From assembly GCA_963759055.1 (NCBI GenBank), contig CAVWYD010000003.1:248001-312000 (forward strand): DNA of 64,000 bases. Reading direction: 5' to 3'. Position numbers and translations under genes: made by a program. This stretch comes from Thiosocius sp963759055. Lineage in GTDB: Bacteria; Pseudomonadota; Gammaproteobacteria; Chromatiales; Chromatiaceae. Numbering within the stretch: the first letter of the stretch is position 1; every line of letters begins with the position of its first letter. The notes beneath the pieces are model-generated. The model saw only the letters and a list, made by a program, of their open reading frames with translations, was not told where the DNA came from and searched no databases. Positions 51,814 to 63,729 of this stretch are shown piece after piece.

Positions 51814-52566
51814 TCAAAGCTTGAACCCGCGATGGACGGCGACGATGCCGCCGGTCAGATTGTGCACATCGCAGCGCTCGAAGCCGGCATCTTCCATCAT
51901 CCCCTTGAGCGTTTCCTGGTCAGGGTGCATGCGGATCGACTCGGCCAGGTAGCGGTAACTCTCGGCATCCTTGGCCACCAGTTCGCCCATCTTGGGCAGG
52001 AGCTTGAAGGAGTAAAGGTCGTAGGCTTTTTCCAGCGGTTTGTTCCGCGGCTTGGAAAACTCCAGTATCAGCGCCCGGCCGCCGGGCTTCAAAGCCCGGT
52101 ACATGGCGCCCAGCGCCTTGGCCTTGTCGGTCACATTGCGCAGGCCGAAGGCGATGCTGATCAGGTCAAGGCTGTCGTCGGGGACGGGCAGGGCCTCGGC
52201 ATCCACCTGGGCGTAGACCAGGTTGCCGGCATGCCCGCGATCGACCATGCGGTCGCGGCCCACGCCGAGCATGGCGGCGTTGATATCGGTCATCAGAACC
52301 AGCCCCTCGGGACCGACCAGGTCGGCGAAGCGGTCGGCCAGATCGCCTGTCCCCGAGGCCAGGTCGAGGACGCGCTGCCCGCGCCGCACACCGGCCAGTT
52401 CGACCGCAAATCGCTTCCACAGACGATGGATACCCAAAGACATCAGGTCGTTCATCACGTCGTATCTGGAGGCCACCGAGTCGAATACGCCACGCACCAT
52501 GCCGGCCTTTTCGCCCTTGCCCACGGTACGGAATCCGAAATGCGTATTCTGCTCTTTGTCTGCCAT
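51814..52566 (-). CDS. ubiE: Ubiquinone/menaquinone C-methyltransferase UbiE
   Basis: UbiE C-methylates the benzoquinol (and demethylmenaquinol) ring with S-adenosylmethionine. The 250-residue product has the SAM motif VLDLASGTGDLADRFADLVG and the family blocks VFDSVASRYDVMNDLMSLGI, AFGLRNVTDKAKAL and LEFSKP, ending HRGFKL. It heads the ubiE-ubiJ-ubiB cluster, although the repeat element separates it from ubiJ. Confidence 0.97.
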   Translation of the reverse strand: MADKEQNTHFGFRTVGKGEKAGMVRGVFDSVASRYDVMNDLMSLGIHRLWKRFAVELAGVRRGQRVLDLASGTGDLADRFADLVGPEGLVLMTDINAAMLGVGRDRMVDRGHAGNLVYAQVDAEALPVPDDSLDLISIAFGLRNVTDKAKALGAMYRALKPGGRALILEFSKPRNKPLEKAYDLYSFKLLPKMGELVAKDAESYRYLAESIRMHPDQETLKGMMEDAGFERCDVHNLTGGIVAVHRGFKL

Positions 52567-52613
52567 GGTGGCGGGTCCTGCGGCTGCGGAAGGTGGGCGC
52601 AGGAGCGGGAGAA

Positions 52614-52982
52614 TCAGGCCGCGGGCTCCTTGCGCTTATAGCCCTTTTCCGTCAGCTCCTCGAGATACTGTGCCCACAGGTCATCGTAGTGCTTGCCAAG
52701 ATTGTACAGGGTTTCCCAGGAGTAAATGCCGGTGTTGTGCTCGTCATCGAAGTGCAGCACCACGGCATAGTTGCCGACCGGTTCGATACGGTCGATGTTG
52801 ACGCCTTCCTTGCCCAAGGGCACCTTGCGCTGACCTGGCCCATGCCCGGCGACCTCCGCAGAGGGCGAATACACCCGCAGGTACTCGGCCGGCAGTTTGA
52901 AGTTCGCGCCGTCGTCGAAGCTGACCTCGAGTACACGGGACATGCGGTGCAGGTTCAGCTCGGTGGGATTGGGGGTCATCAT
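52614..52982 (-). CDS. DUF971 (GBBH-like N-terminal domain) protein
   Basis: The 122-residue protein consists of one DUF971 domain, the small zinc-ribbon-like fold found at the N-terminus of gamma-butyrobetaine hydroxylases (VLEVSFDDGANFKLPAEYLR, VGNYAVVLHFDDEHNTGIYS, LYNLGKHYDDLWAQYLEEL). Standalone versions are common next to ubiE, and their role is unclear. The ubiE start lies 47 bp downstream on the same strand. Confidence 0.9.
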   Translation of the reverse strand: MMTPNPTELNLHRMSRVLEVSFDDGANFKLPAEYLRVYSPSAEVAGHGPGQRKVPLGKEGVNIDRIEPVGNYAVVLHFDDEHNTGIYSWETLYNLGKHYDDLWAQYLEELTEKGYKRKEPAA

Positions 52983-53152
52983 ACGGCTTTCCTCGGCAAT
53001 CGGATTTCAGGTCTCGGGCGGCGGCGAGGCCCGATAACTCGTCAAATTCGCGCGCCGATTTTAACGGGCTTTGCGTTCCATGTTCGCCCAAAAATTACCG
53101 GCGAATAGCGGAGGGCCGGCAACCGCGTGCCCAAACCTTTCCTACTGGCGAT

Positions 53153-54478
53153 ATGCTGTGCGCGATGAGCCGCCCGACATCCGCAATCTCGCAACTGCCA
53201 GGCAGGGCCTCTGGCTGGCTGATTCTGGCCGCCATCCTGCTGTCGGTGGCCTACGGATTTGGCCTCGGTGTGCCGGGGTCATTTGCAGGAATCGCATTCT
53301 GGATGGCCGGTGTCCTGCTGGCGCGGCGGGTGACCGGGCTGCAGCGCATACAGACGCTGGCGATGTTGCTGGTCGGCGGCGCCGGCCTGCTGTATGCCTG
53401 GTTGAGCGGTGGCCCGGTTCAGCTGGAAAAGGCCCTGGTCGGCAATCAGGCACTGCTGGCCATGCTGGCCGGGGTCAGCTTCCTGCGCCTGGTCAGCCTG
53501 CCGGCCGTGGATGCCGGTGAGGCCGACCCACGCGGGCCCGCGGCGCTTTTGCGCACCCTGCTCGGGGTTCACCTGTTTGGCTCGGTGATCAATCTGTCGG
53601 CCGTGATGATCCTGGGTGACCGCCAGTCGCGCCGTCAGGCGATGACGCCGCTGCAGGCAACCGTGCTTTCGCGCGGTTTCGCCCTGGCGGCTCACTGGTC
53701 ACCGTTCTTTGCCGCCATGGGCATTGCCCTGAGCAATTCGCCCGGTGCGCAACTGCTGGTCCTGTCGAGCGTGGGGCTGCCAATCGCGGTGATGGGCCTG
53801 TCGGTGTCCGCCTGGCAGCTGTCAAGGCGGCCAGCTGTGCGTGATTTTGTCGGTTATCCGATGCATTTCGGGGCCTTGTGGATCCCCGGCCTGCTGGCGT
53901 CGCTGGTATTGCTCATGCACCAGCTGAGCCCGGTGACACCGGTCCTCACGCTGATCAGCAGTCTGTCGGTATTGCTGACCCTGGGCGCGCTGCTGGTGCG
54001 AGATGCCTCGCGTGCGCTGTCGCGGTTTTTCGCCCATGTTCAGGAAGGCCTGCCACGCATGTCGGGCGAGCTGCTGCTGTTTCTGGCAGCCGGGGTGCTC
54101 GCCGCAGGCATCGGCAGCGTGGTGCAGAGCACGGGCTGGACCCTGGACCTGATGCATTTCGGCGCGACCGAGGCCAGCCTGCTGTTGCTGCTGATGGTCG
54201 GGCTGTCTGTGGTCGGTGTGCACCCTGTGATCAGTATTGCGACGGCCCACGGCCTGCTTGCGCCCCTGGCACCCGATCCCAACCTGATCGGTATCACTTT
54301 CCTGATGGCATGGGCCCAGGGGGTCTCGATCTCGCCGCTGTCTGGCATGCATCTTGGCATGCAGGGGCGTTTCGGCATCGATCCGCGCGGATTCCTGCGC
54401 TGGAACGGATCCTATACGCTGTTCATGCTGGTGCTCGATACCGGGGTACTCCATCTTTACGAGGCGCTGATCGCCTAG
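53153..54478 (+). CDS. Polytopic membrane protein, putative transporter
   Basis: The 441-residue protein has about 11-12 hydrophobic helices and little soluble sequence. Notable loops are LHLFGSVINLSAVMILGDR-like (near residue 148) and the paired region VVGVHPVISIATAHGLLAPL and AWAQGVSISPLSGMHLGMQG. These resemble the re-entrant loops of ion-transporter superfamily permeases, but I cannot assign a family. The first ATG is at 53153, with another at 53165. It is followed by a TIR gene 119 bp downstream on the same strand. Confidence 0.72.
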   Translation: MLCAMSRPTSAISQLPGRASGWLILAAILLSVAYGFGLGVPGSFAGIAFWMAGVLLARRVTGLQRIQTLAMLLVGGAGLLYAWLSGGPVQLEKALVGNQALLAMLAGVSFLRLVSLPAVDAGEADPRGPAALLRTLLGVHLFGSVINLSAVMILGDRQSRRQAMTPLQATVLSRGFALAAHWSPFFAAMGIALSNSPGAQLLVLSSVGLPIAVMGLSVSAWQLSRRPAVRDFVGYPMHFGALWIPGLLASLVLLMHQLSPVTPVLTLISSLSVLLTLGALLVRDASRALSRFFAHVQEGLPRMSGELLLFLAAGVLAAGIGSVVQSTGWTLDLMHFGATEASLLLLLMVGLSVVGVHPVISIATAHGLLAPLAPDPNLIGITFLMAWAQGVSISPLSGMHLGMQGRFGIDPRGFLRWNGSYTLFMLVLDTGVLHLYEALIA

Positions 54479-54597
54479 AGGAACAAAGTCCTTCACAAGG
54501 AACGCTTTCTCTGAAGCGCCCCGTGTGCGCGAACGCGGTAGTATCTGCGCCCAGTGCGGGGTGCCGGGCGCACCGATTATTGAGGTAAGGGTCTGCA

Positions 54598-55428
54598 ATG
54601 GCAGGAGTTTTTGTCAGTTACCGTCGCGATGACAGTCAGGGTTTTGCCGGTCGTCTTGCCGATGACCTGATAGAGGTTCTCGGGCCTGACCGGGTGTTTC
54701 GCGATATCGAGATCCCCGTCGGCAGTGATTTTACCGATGTGTTACACCGCGCCATCGCCGCCAGCGACGTTCTGCTGGTTGTGATCGGTCGCAACTGGGC
54801 GGCTGAATCCAGCCAGGGCTATGGATCACGACTGTTCGAACCGACCGACTGGGTGCGTACCGAGATCGAGGCCGCATTTGCCCAGGGCAAGCAGGTGCTT
54901 CCGGTCCTGGTCGGTGGTGCCGGCATGCCGGCGCCCGGCGATCTGCCGGACAGCATCGCACGGCTTGCGCGCCTGCAGGCCGCCACCCTGACCGACCGGC
55001 ACTGGGACGCAGAGATCAGTGAACTTGCCGAGCGCCTGCAGATCCTCTGCCCGTCACTGAAGCAGGGGCAGTCCCGGGAGCGCGAGAGCGAGGAGTCGCC
55101 CGCGGCGGTGTTGCGCGAGCTCGGCGAACGCGTGCTCAAAGAGGTCGATTCCCGTCGCCGTCCCCGTGTTTTGCCGCCGAGCCTGCCGCGAACGCTGGCC
55201 GAGCAGGCTTTTCGCGCCGCCGGGCGCGGCTTGAAAAAGCTGCTTTCGATCGTATTCGGCCTCGGTCTCATCTACCTGGGCATCCGCCTGTTTGGCGATG
55301 AAAACATGTTGGGCTATCTGGATGCCTTCGAGGCACGCCTGCAGATTGGCTGGGAGCGCCTGCAACGGTACGTCGAGGGCCTCGATTTCGGTGCATTGCG
55401 TGCTTTGTATCTATCCTTGACCAGATGA
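54598..55428 (+). CDS. TIR-domain protein with C-terminal membrane helix
   Basis: The first 150 residues are a TIR domain (GVFVSYRRDDSQGFAGRLAD, VFRDIEIPVGSDFTDVL with the BB-loop, VLLVVIGRNWAAESSQG). The conserved EPTDWVRTEIEAAF region contains the glutamate (E89) at the position catalytic in NAD-cleaving TIRs. A charged linker follows, then one hydrophobic helix (LLSIVFGLGLIYLGIRLFG, about 214-232) and a short tail. The start has GAGGTAAGGG upstream. There is no recognisable sensor domain or defence partner in the neighbourhood. It could be an NADase effector or a signalling adaptor; sequence alone does not decide. Confidence 0.85.
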   Translation: MAGVFVSYRRDDSQGFAGRLADDLIEVLGPDRVFRDIEIPVGSDFTDVLHRAIAASDVLLVVIGRNWAAESSQGYGSRLFEPTDWVRTEIEAAFAQGKQVLPVLVGGAGMPAPGDLPDSIARLARLQAATLTDRHWDAEISELAERLQILCPSLKQGQSRERESEESPAAVLRELGERVLKEVDSRRRPRVLPPSLPRTLAEQAFRAAGRGLKKLLSIVFGLGLIYLGIRLFGDENMLGYLDAFEARLQIGWERLQRYVEGLDFGALRALYLSLTR

Positions 55429-55508
55429 CTCGCCATTTCCCCCTGCTTGACCGGTCTCTCTGGCCGGCCGACTGAGCCCCATGGACCTGCTGCCTCCGCC
55501 AAATACGC

Positions 55509-57311
55509 ATGCCGTCGCCGTTATGGCTGTTGACAGGCTGCGCGCTGGTGCTGTTCACGCGCGAGCGGATCGCGCTGGAGACATCCAGCCTTTTCGTGCT
55601 GGTCGTTTTGACCCTGGGTTTCGAGATTTTTCCCTTCGTATCCAATGGAGAACAGCTGCATGCGACTGCATTCTTGACCGGTTTCGGCCACCAGGCCCTG
55701 GTCGCCGTCTGTGCCCTGATGATTCTGGGTCAGGGGCTGGTTCGTACGGCCGCGCTGGAGCCGGTCGGACATCTGCTGGCGCGTGCCTGGGGGGTGGCGC
55801 CGTCGACGTCGCTGCTGTTGACCCTGTTGATCGGCGCCGGCCTCAGTGCATTCGTCAACAATGTACCCATCGTGGTGCTGCTGATGCCCATTCTGATCAG
55901 CGTGTCGGTGCGCACCAACACGCGCGCGTCCGGCATACTGATGCCGATGGGTTTTGCCACGCTCATCGGCGGGATGGGCACCACGATAGGCACCTCGACC
56001 AATCTGCTGGTGGTCAGTGTTGCCTTTGACCTTGGCGTCCGCCGTCTCCAGATGTTCGACTTCATCCTGCCCGTGGCGATTGCCGGGGGCTTCGCCATTC
56101 TCTACCTGTGGCTGGTGGCGCCACGTCTGCTGCCCGAACGAAAGACCGACCTGGGCGATGCTTCGCCAAGGGTGTTTACGGCGCAACTTCTAATCCCGGA
56201 AGGTAGTTTTCCCGTAGGCAAGACGCTGGCCGAGGTGGTTACCAAGGCCGGCGGGACGATGCAGGTGTCGCGCTTGTTGCGCGGCGAGCAATCTGCGCTG
56301 ATGCCTCTGCCCGACGCCACCCTGCGGGAAGGGGACCGGCTCCTTCTGAGCGACACGGCGGAGAAGCTCAAGGAATACGAAGGTGTGCTGGGAGCGACGC
56401 TCTGCTCGGATGACATTCCGGTTGACGATGAAAATCCGCTGCACGCCGAGGATCAACAACTGGCCGAGGTGGTCGTCATCCAAGGCTCGATACTCGAAGG
56501 CACAAGCCTGGCGGCATCGCGCTTCGCGGAGCGCTACCAATTGCTCACGCTTGCCCTGCATCGCGCCGGGTGGCATTTGAAACACATGCGTGTGCGTGTG
56601 CATGACGCGCAGCTGAGGGTCGGGGACGTGCTGCTGATCCAGGGTGCACGAGAGCAGATTGCGGAATTGAAACGGCGCGGCGACGTGCTCGTGCTCGATG
56701 CCACCGCAGATCTGCCGAGTACCCAGCGGGCTCGGCTGGCCCTTGCCATCATGGCGGGGGTCGTACTGAGCGCGGCCATAGGTTGGCTGCCGATTGCGAT
56801 CAGCGCGATCGCGGGCGTGCTGCTGATGATCGCCACCTCCTGTCTGAGATGGCGCGATGCGGCACGCGCACTGAATACCCAGGTCATCCTGATCGTCGTG
56901 GCCAGTCTCGCGCTGGGTTCGGCGCTGTTGAAGACCGGTGCCGCCGATTACGTCGCCCAGCTGTTTATCGCCGCTACGCTTGGGGCATCGCCGACATGGC
57001 TGCTCAGCGGTCTGATGCTGATGATGGCGCTGTTGACCAATATCGTGTCAAACAATGCCGCGGCCGTGATCGGAACACCGATCGCTATCGGGATCGCGCG
57101 TCAGCTTGGTCTGCCGGAGGAGCCGTTTGTACTTGCTGTACTGTTTGGGGCGAACATGAGTTACGCGACGCCGATCGCCTACCAGACCAACCTGTTGGTG
57201 ATGAGTGCCGGCGGCTACCGCTTCACCGATTTCCTGCGTGTCGGTGTACCGTTGACCCTGATCATGTGGGGGGCATTTTCCTGGTTGCTGCCTGCACTTT
57301 ACGGTCTCTAG
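55509..57311 (+). CDS. SLC13-family permease with two RCK-C (TrkA-C) domains
   Basis: The 600-residue protein is a sodium-coupled anion transporter of the DASS/SLC13 type. Membrane segments flank two central regulatory RCK-C domains (about residues 205-290 and 305-385; LLIPEGSFPVGKTLAEVV, EVVVIQGSILEGTSLAASRF). The two inverted transport repeats show AFVNNVPIVVLLMPIL and TNIVSNNAAAVIGTPIAIGI. Substrates in this group include sulfate, dicarboxylates and similar anions; in a sulfur bacterium sulfate is plausible but unproven. It is 80 bp after the TIR gene on the same strand. Confidence 0.92.
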   Translation: MPSPLWLLTGCALVLFTRERIALETSSLFVLVVLTLGFEIFPFVSNGEQLHATAFLTGFGHQALVAVCALMILGQGLVRTAALEPVGHLLARAWGVAPSTSLLLTLLIGAGLSAFVNNVPIVVLLMPILISVSVRTNTRASGILMPMGFATLIGGMGTTIGTSTNLLVVSVAFDLGVRRLQMFDFILPVAIAGGFAILYLWLVAPRLLPERKTDLGDASPRVFTAQLLIPEGSFPVGKTLAEVVTKAGGTMQVSRLLRGEQSALMPLPDATLREGDRLLLSDTAEKLKEYEGVLGATLCSDDIPVDDENPLHAEDQQLAEVVVIQGSILEGTSLAASRFAERYQLLTLALHRAGWHLKHMRVRVHDAQLRVGDVLLIQGAREQIAELKRRGDVLVLDATADLPSTQRARLALAIMAGVVLSAAIGWLPIAISAIAGVLLMIATSCLRWRDAARALNTQVILIVVASLALGSALLKTGAADYVAQLFIAATLGASPTWLLSGLMLMMALLTNIVSNNAAAVIGTPIAIGIARQLGLPEEPFVLAVLFGANMSYATPIAYQTNLLVMSAGGYRFTDFLRVGVPLTLIMWGAFSWLLPALYGL

Positions 57312-57587
57312 TGGGGCATGCGGAAAATTCAGCAAATCTCGGAGCCCCGCACCCAGTCCTGGGGCAGCTGAAGCGAATATCGGGCCGCGGCAAAGCCGAC
57401 GAGAGTCAAAAGCGGGAAGGCCAGTCCAGAGGCGATAGCACGGTGTTGCAGCGGTCGTTGAAGCATCGGATTCTCACGGCGAAACGTCTGGCTCACATGA
57501 ATTGAAAGGCAAGCGGGTAAAGGCGAGCGATATTTTGGGTTCACATCCCAGCGTGCCACGTGAGCAGACTTGGCAGCCTCGAGGGCT

Positions 57588-58136
57588 TCAGTCGACAAGT
57601 TCCCAGTCCTGCCAAGCCGTCGACGCTGAGGGATTTGCAAGCATTCGTTTTGCCTCAGTTGCATCCGAGGCCCGCATCTGCGGGTCTTCATCTTCCAGGT
57701 CTGCACCAGCCTGGGAGAACATCTCTCTCAATGCCGCGAGTTGCGGGGGGTTGTGCGTTATAAACTGAACGCCGATGCCATACGCGGTGATGCGTGCGAT
57801 TCGGGCCCGTACACGAAAACGATGTTTTCCATCGGGCAGGGAAACAGAAAATGCCACTTCCACGTGTGTGCCGGGCTCGATATCGTTCTGCTCGAGTTCA
57901 AGCTTTGTCGAGCGTGCGTCCCTGAAGGCCAGAAACATGCCGCCGCGAGAGATTTCACAGATTCCGTAGGCCCTGGACTGAAGGGAGGGAATCGCGACAA
58001 ACGCCTGGATTGCGAGCGCGCATCTCGGATCGGTCCGCTTGTTTTCATCGGCGACCTTCCGGTCGTTTTTCTCCAGCGGTTCGGCCCGCGATTCTGTCCC
58101 GGCTTGCCCTTCAGGTCTCGAAAACTGTTGTTTCAT
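57588..58136 (-). CDS. PilZ domain protein
   Basis: PilZ domains bind cyclic-di-GMP. Start at 58136 (MKQQFSRPEGQAG, after GAGAGGGG) gives 182 residues with a charged N-terminal region. The PilZ core has the first motif KRTDPRCAL (RxxxR-like) and the second motif CEISRGGMFLAF (D/NxSxxG-like), then VEVAFSVSLPDGKHRFRVRA and YGIGVQFI. The motifs deviate slightly from consensus, so ligand binding is probable but not certain. It could be an effector for the GGDEF-EAL protein encoded elsewhere in the window. The 276 bp between it and the SLC13 gene hold no gene. Confidence 0.87.
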   Translation of the reverse strand: MKQQFSRPEGQAGTESRAEPLEKNDRKVADENKRTDPRCALAIQAFVAIPSLQSRAYGICEISRGGMFLAFRDARSTKLELEQNDIEPGTHVEVAFSVSLPDGKHRFRVRARIARITAYGIGVQFITHNPPQLAALREMFSQAGADLEDEDPQMRASDATEAKRMLANPSASTAWQDWELVD

Positions 58137-58344
58137 GGGAACGCCCCTCTCACAGCAAACGGCCATGGCGGATACGGGCTCCACCCGGCTATAAAGCGTG
58201 ATATCGGCAGCCGGGAGCATTTTTAAAGCGTATTCGCGAACAGCCTACTGCTGCCAGAAGGCATGGTCTGGAGGTGGCGTAATCTTGCGGAACACGGGTG
58301 TTCCCTAGCTTCGACGGCAGGGTCGGCCTTCGGTCCGGGAGCCT
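58137..58344. other. Non-coding stretch upstream of the PilZ gene
   Basis: I see no coding frame here. It should contain the PilZ gene promoter and leader. Together with the DUF2238 remnant to its right it forms a decayed interval of about 460 bp. Confidence 0.4.
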
Positions 58345-58538
58345 TCAATCGCCCATCGTGCGATGCTCGCTGAGATCCGGCCGCACCAAGGCGAACAGCA
58401 GCAAGGCAAACACGGCACCGAGCTTATCCGCCAACGTATCTTTTTGCGCATCCCAGACGTCGCCCTGAGAGCGAGAGACGTCGAGCCTGCCGCTGCGGGC
58501 GGAATCAAGATCCTGACGAGCTGTGTGCCAGGGCACAT
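58345..58538 (-). pseudogene. C-terminal remnant of a DUF2238 (YjdF-like) membrane protein
   Basis: The minus-strand frame reads SQGDVWDAQKDTLADKLGAV and FALLLFALVRP, the C-terminal signature of YjdF/DUF2238 membrane proteins (GDVWDxQ..M...LGA). Just upstream, the phrase LVRILIPPAAAG, which fits the same family, is in a different frame. The N-terminal two thirds are absent. I conclude it is a degraded fragment. Confidence 0.6.
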
Positions 58539-58652
58539 TGCCCGACGGGGTGCCTGCCCTTCGCCCCTAAAATTGCGAATCAGTTCCGTAATTGCGCACC
58601 GGTGCTGACGCTAAAGTTCGTGACAGCAAAAAAGCGGATGGTGGCAATAGTG

Positions 58653-58910
58653 ATGAAGAAACCTAAAATCTTTGCAGACTCGGGCTGGAGTCAGTCATGG
58701 ATCGAGCTGACGATTCTTTATTCATTGACCTCCGTGGCCACCGCCCTCTTGCTCGATATGCACTGGTTGGTCGCGATGTCGGTTGCACCCGCGATTATGC
58801 TGGCGCTGCTGCTTGCGGTGATGACGTTCGTTCAGGTCCTGTGGATGCTGGTTGTCGGGTTGGAACGGATTGGCACCGCGCTTGGAATGAGCAAGAGCCC
58901 TTTGTCCTGA
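58653..58910 (+). CDS. Small hypothetical membrane protein
   Basis: Start at 58653 (MKKPKIFADSGWSQSWIEL) gives 85 residues with two hydrophobic helices (SLTSVATALLLDMHWLVAMS, APAIMLALLLAVMTFVQVLW). An upstream in-frame GTG at 58602 is possible. I do not recognise the family. It is convergent with the DHOD-like gene, whose stop is 11 bp away. A real gene is probable from the clean membrane pattern, but no function can be given. Confidence 0.55.
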   Translation: MKKPKIFADSGWSQSWIELTILYSLTSVATALLLDMHWLVAMSVAPAIMLALLLAVMTFVQVLWMLVVGLERIGTALGMSKSPLS

Positions 58911-58920
58911 ACCCGTTCTG

Positions 58921-59931
58921 TCAGCGCCATACGCCATCGGCGCCGTCGTAACTCTGCAGAACCCGGATGTAGTTGAGCCGCTCGTAGTCTGAGGGATTCT
59001 GCACACTGGCCTGGCTCATGCGGCCACGCAACTCGTCGAGTTGTTCGAACCCCTGCTGTTCCATCCATTCCTCAAGTTCGCGAACCAGCGTGCTCAGATG
59101 TTCTGGCCCCTTTTGCAGCAGGGCATGGCAAAGGTGCACCACGTCCGCACCGGCGAGCAGCACCTTGATCGCGTCCTCGGTCGTATGAATGCCTCCGGTG
59201 GCGCCGATGGAACAACCCACCCGCCCATGCAGTATCGCAGCCCACCGCATCGCAAGCAGTGCATCGGTGGAGCGGGTTGGGGTGAGGGCATGCCGCAGAC
59301 GCATGCCGTCAATCTGAATGTCGGGTTGATAGAAGCGGTTGAACAGCGAAACACCCGAAACGCCGCCGGCTTCCAGTTTCATCACCATGTTGCCGATCGA
59401 GCTGAAGAACGGTGAGAGCTTCATGTTTATCGGGATCGAAACCTGTTCACCCAGTTCCTGCAGCAATGTCACATAGCGTTGCTCGACTTGATGCCCCTCC
59501 TCCCAGACGTCGCCGGCGACGTAATAGGCGTTGAGTTCGAGCGCGTCTGCGCCGGCTTCGGCAATCTCGGTCGCATGCTTCATCCAGCCGCTCGCAGTCA
59601 CGCCGTTCAGGCTGGCGACCACCGGGATCTGCAGGGTCGCCTTCAGCGCGGCAACCTGTTCGAGATAGCGGTCGAGCTCGCCGGGAAAATCCTGGTGTGC
59701 CGGCAGGTAGCTGCTGGCCTCGGCGCTGCCGGTTTCCTGGTGATGCAGAAAACGGGTCATGCCCTCTTCTTCGGCCCGCACCGCCTCTTCGAACAGCGAG
59801 TACATGACGATGGCGCCGGCGCCGGCATCCTCCAGTTGCTTTGATGCATCCAGGCTCCGCGACAGCGGTGAGGCCGAGGGTACAAAAGGGTTTTTCAGCG
59901 TCATGCCCAGCCATTGTGTTGTCAGATCCAT
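58921..59931 (-). CDS. Dihydroorotate-dehydrogenase-like flavoprotein
   Basis: The 336-residue TIM-barrel protein resembles class 1 dihydroorotate dehydrogenase and PreA (LTTQWLGMTLKNPFVPSASP, LELNAYYVAGDVWEEG, SIGATGGIHTTEDAIKVLLA). It lacks the class 1 catalytic motif ISCPN seen in the pyrD at 26221, so it should not be the pyrimidine enzyme. Proteins of this type are typically encoded next to nifJ, as here (83 bp downstream of nifJ, same strand). A role in ferredoxin or pyruvate redox metabolism is inferred. Confidence 0.88.
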   Translation of the reverse strand: MDLTTQWLGMTLKNPFVPSASPLSRSLDASKQLEDAGAGAIVMYSLFEEAVRAEEEGMTRFLHHQETGSAEASSYLPAHQDFPGELDRYLEQVAALKATLQIPVVASLNGVTASGWMKHATEIAEAGADALELNAYYVAGDVWEEGHQVEQRYVTLLQELGEQVSIPINMKLSPFFSSIGNMVMKLEAGGVSGVSLFNRFYQPDIQIDGMRLRHALTPTRSTDALLAMRWAAILHGRVGCSIGATGGIHTTEDAIKVLLAGADVVHLCHALLQKGPEHLSTLVRELEEWMEQQGFEQLDELRGRMSQASVQNPSDYERLNYIRVLQSYDGADGVWR

Positions 59932-60013
59932 GTCGGTGTTCTCCGGTGGTCAAGATATCCGTACCGGTCAAGTCGCTGGCATGGAGTTACCGCGTCTGAG
60001 CGGTCAGGGCGGC

Positions 60014-63610
<3,597 letters not shown>

Positions 63611-63729
63611 TGGATGATCCAATGGTGACCCTTGTCATCGCTAGACTGGGCGTGCTGCGCCACGGCAGGCAACCACGGGCACTGGCTTGCTTGACTTGGG
63701 TCAATCCCGAAAAGGAGATGGCGGGACGT

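Noticed and set aside
57312..57587. Gap between the SLC13 gene and the PilZ gene as a possible small gene
   Set aside because: The short frames there are shadow-like, with no ribosome-binding site or recognisable motif.
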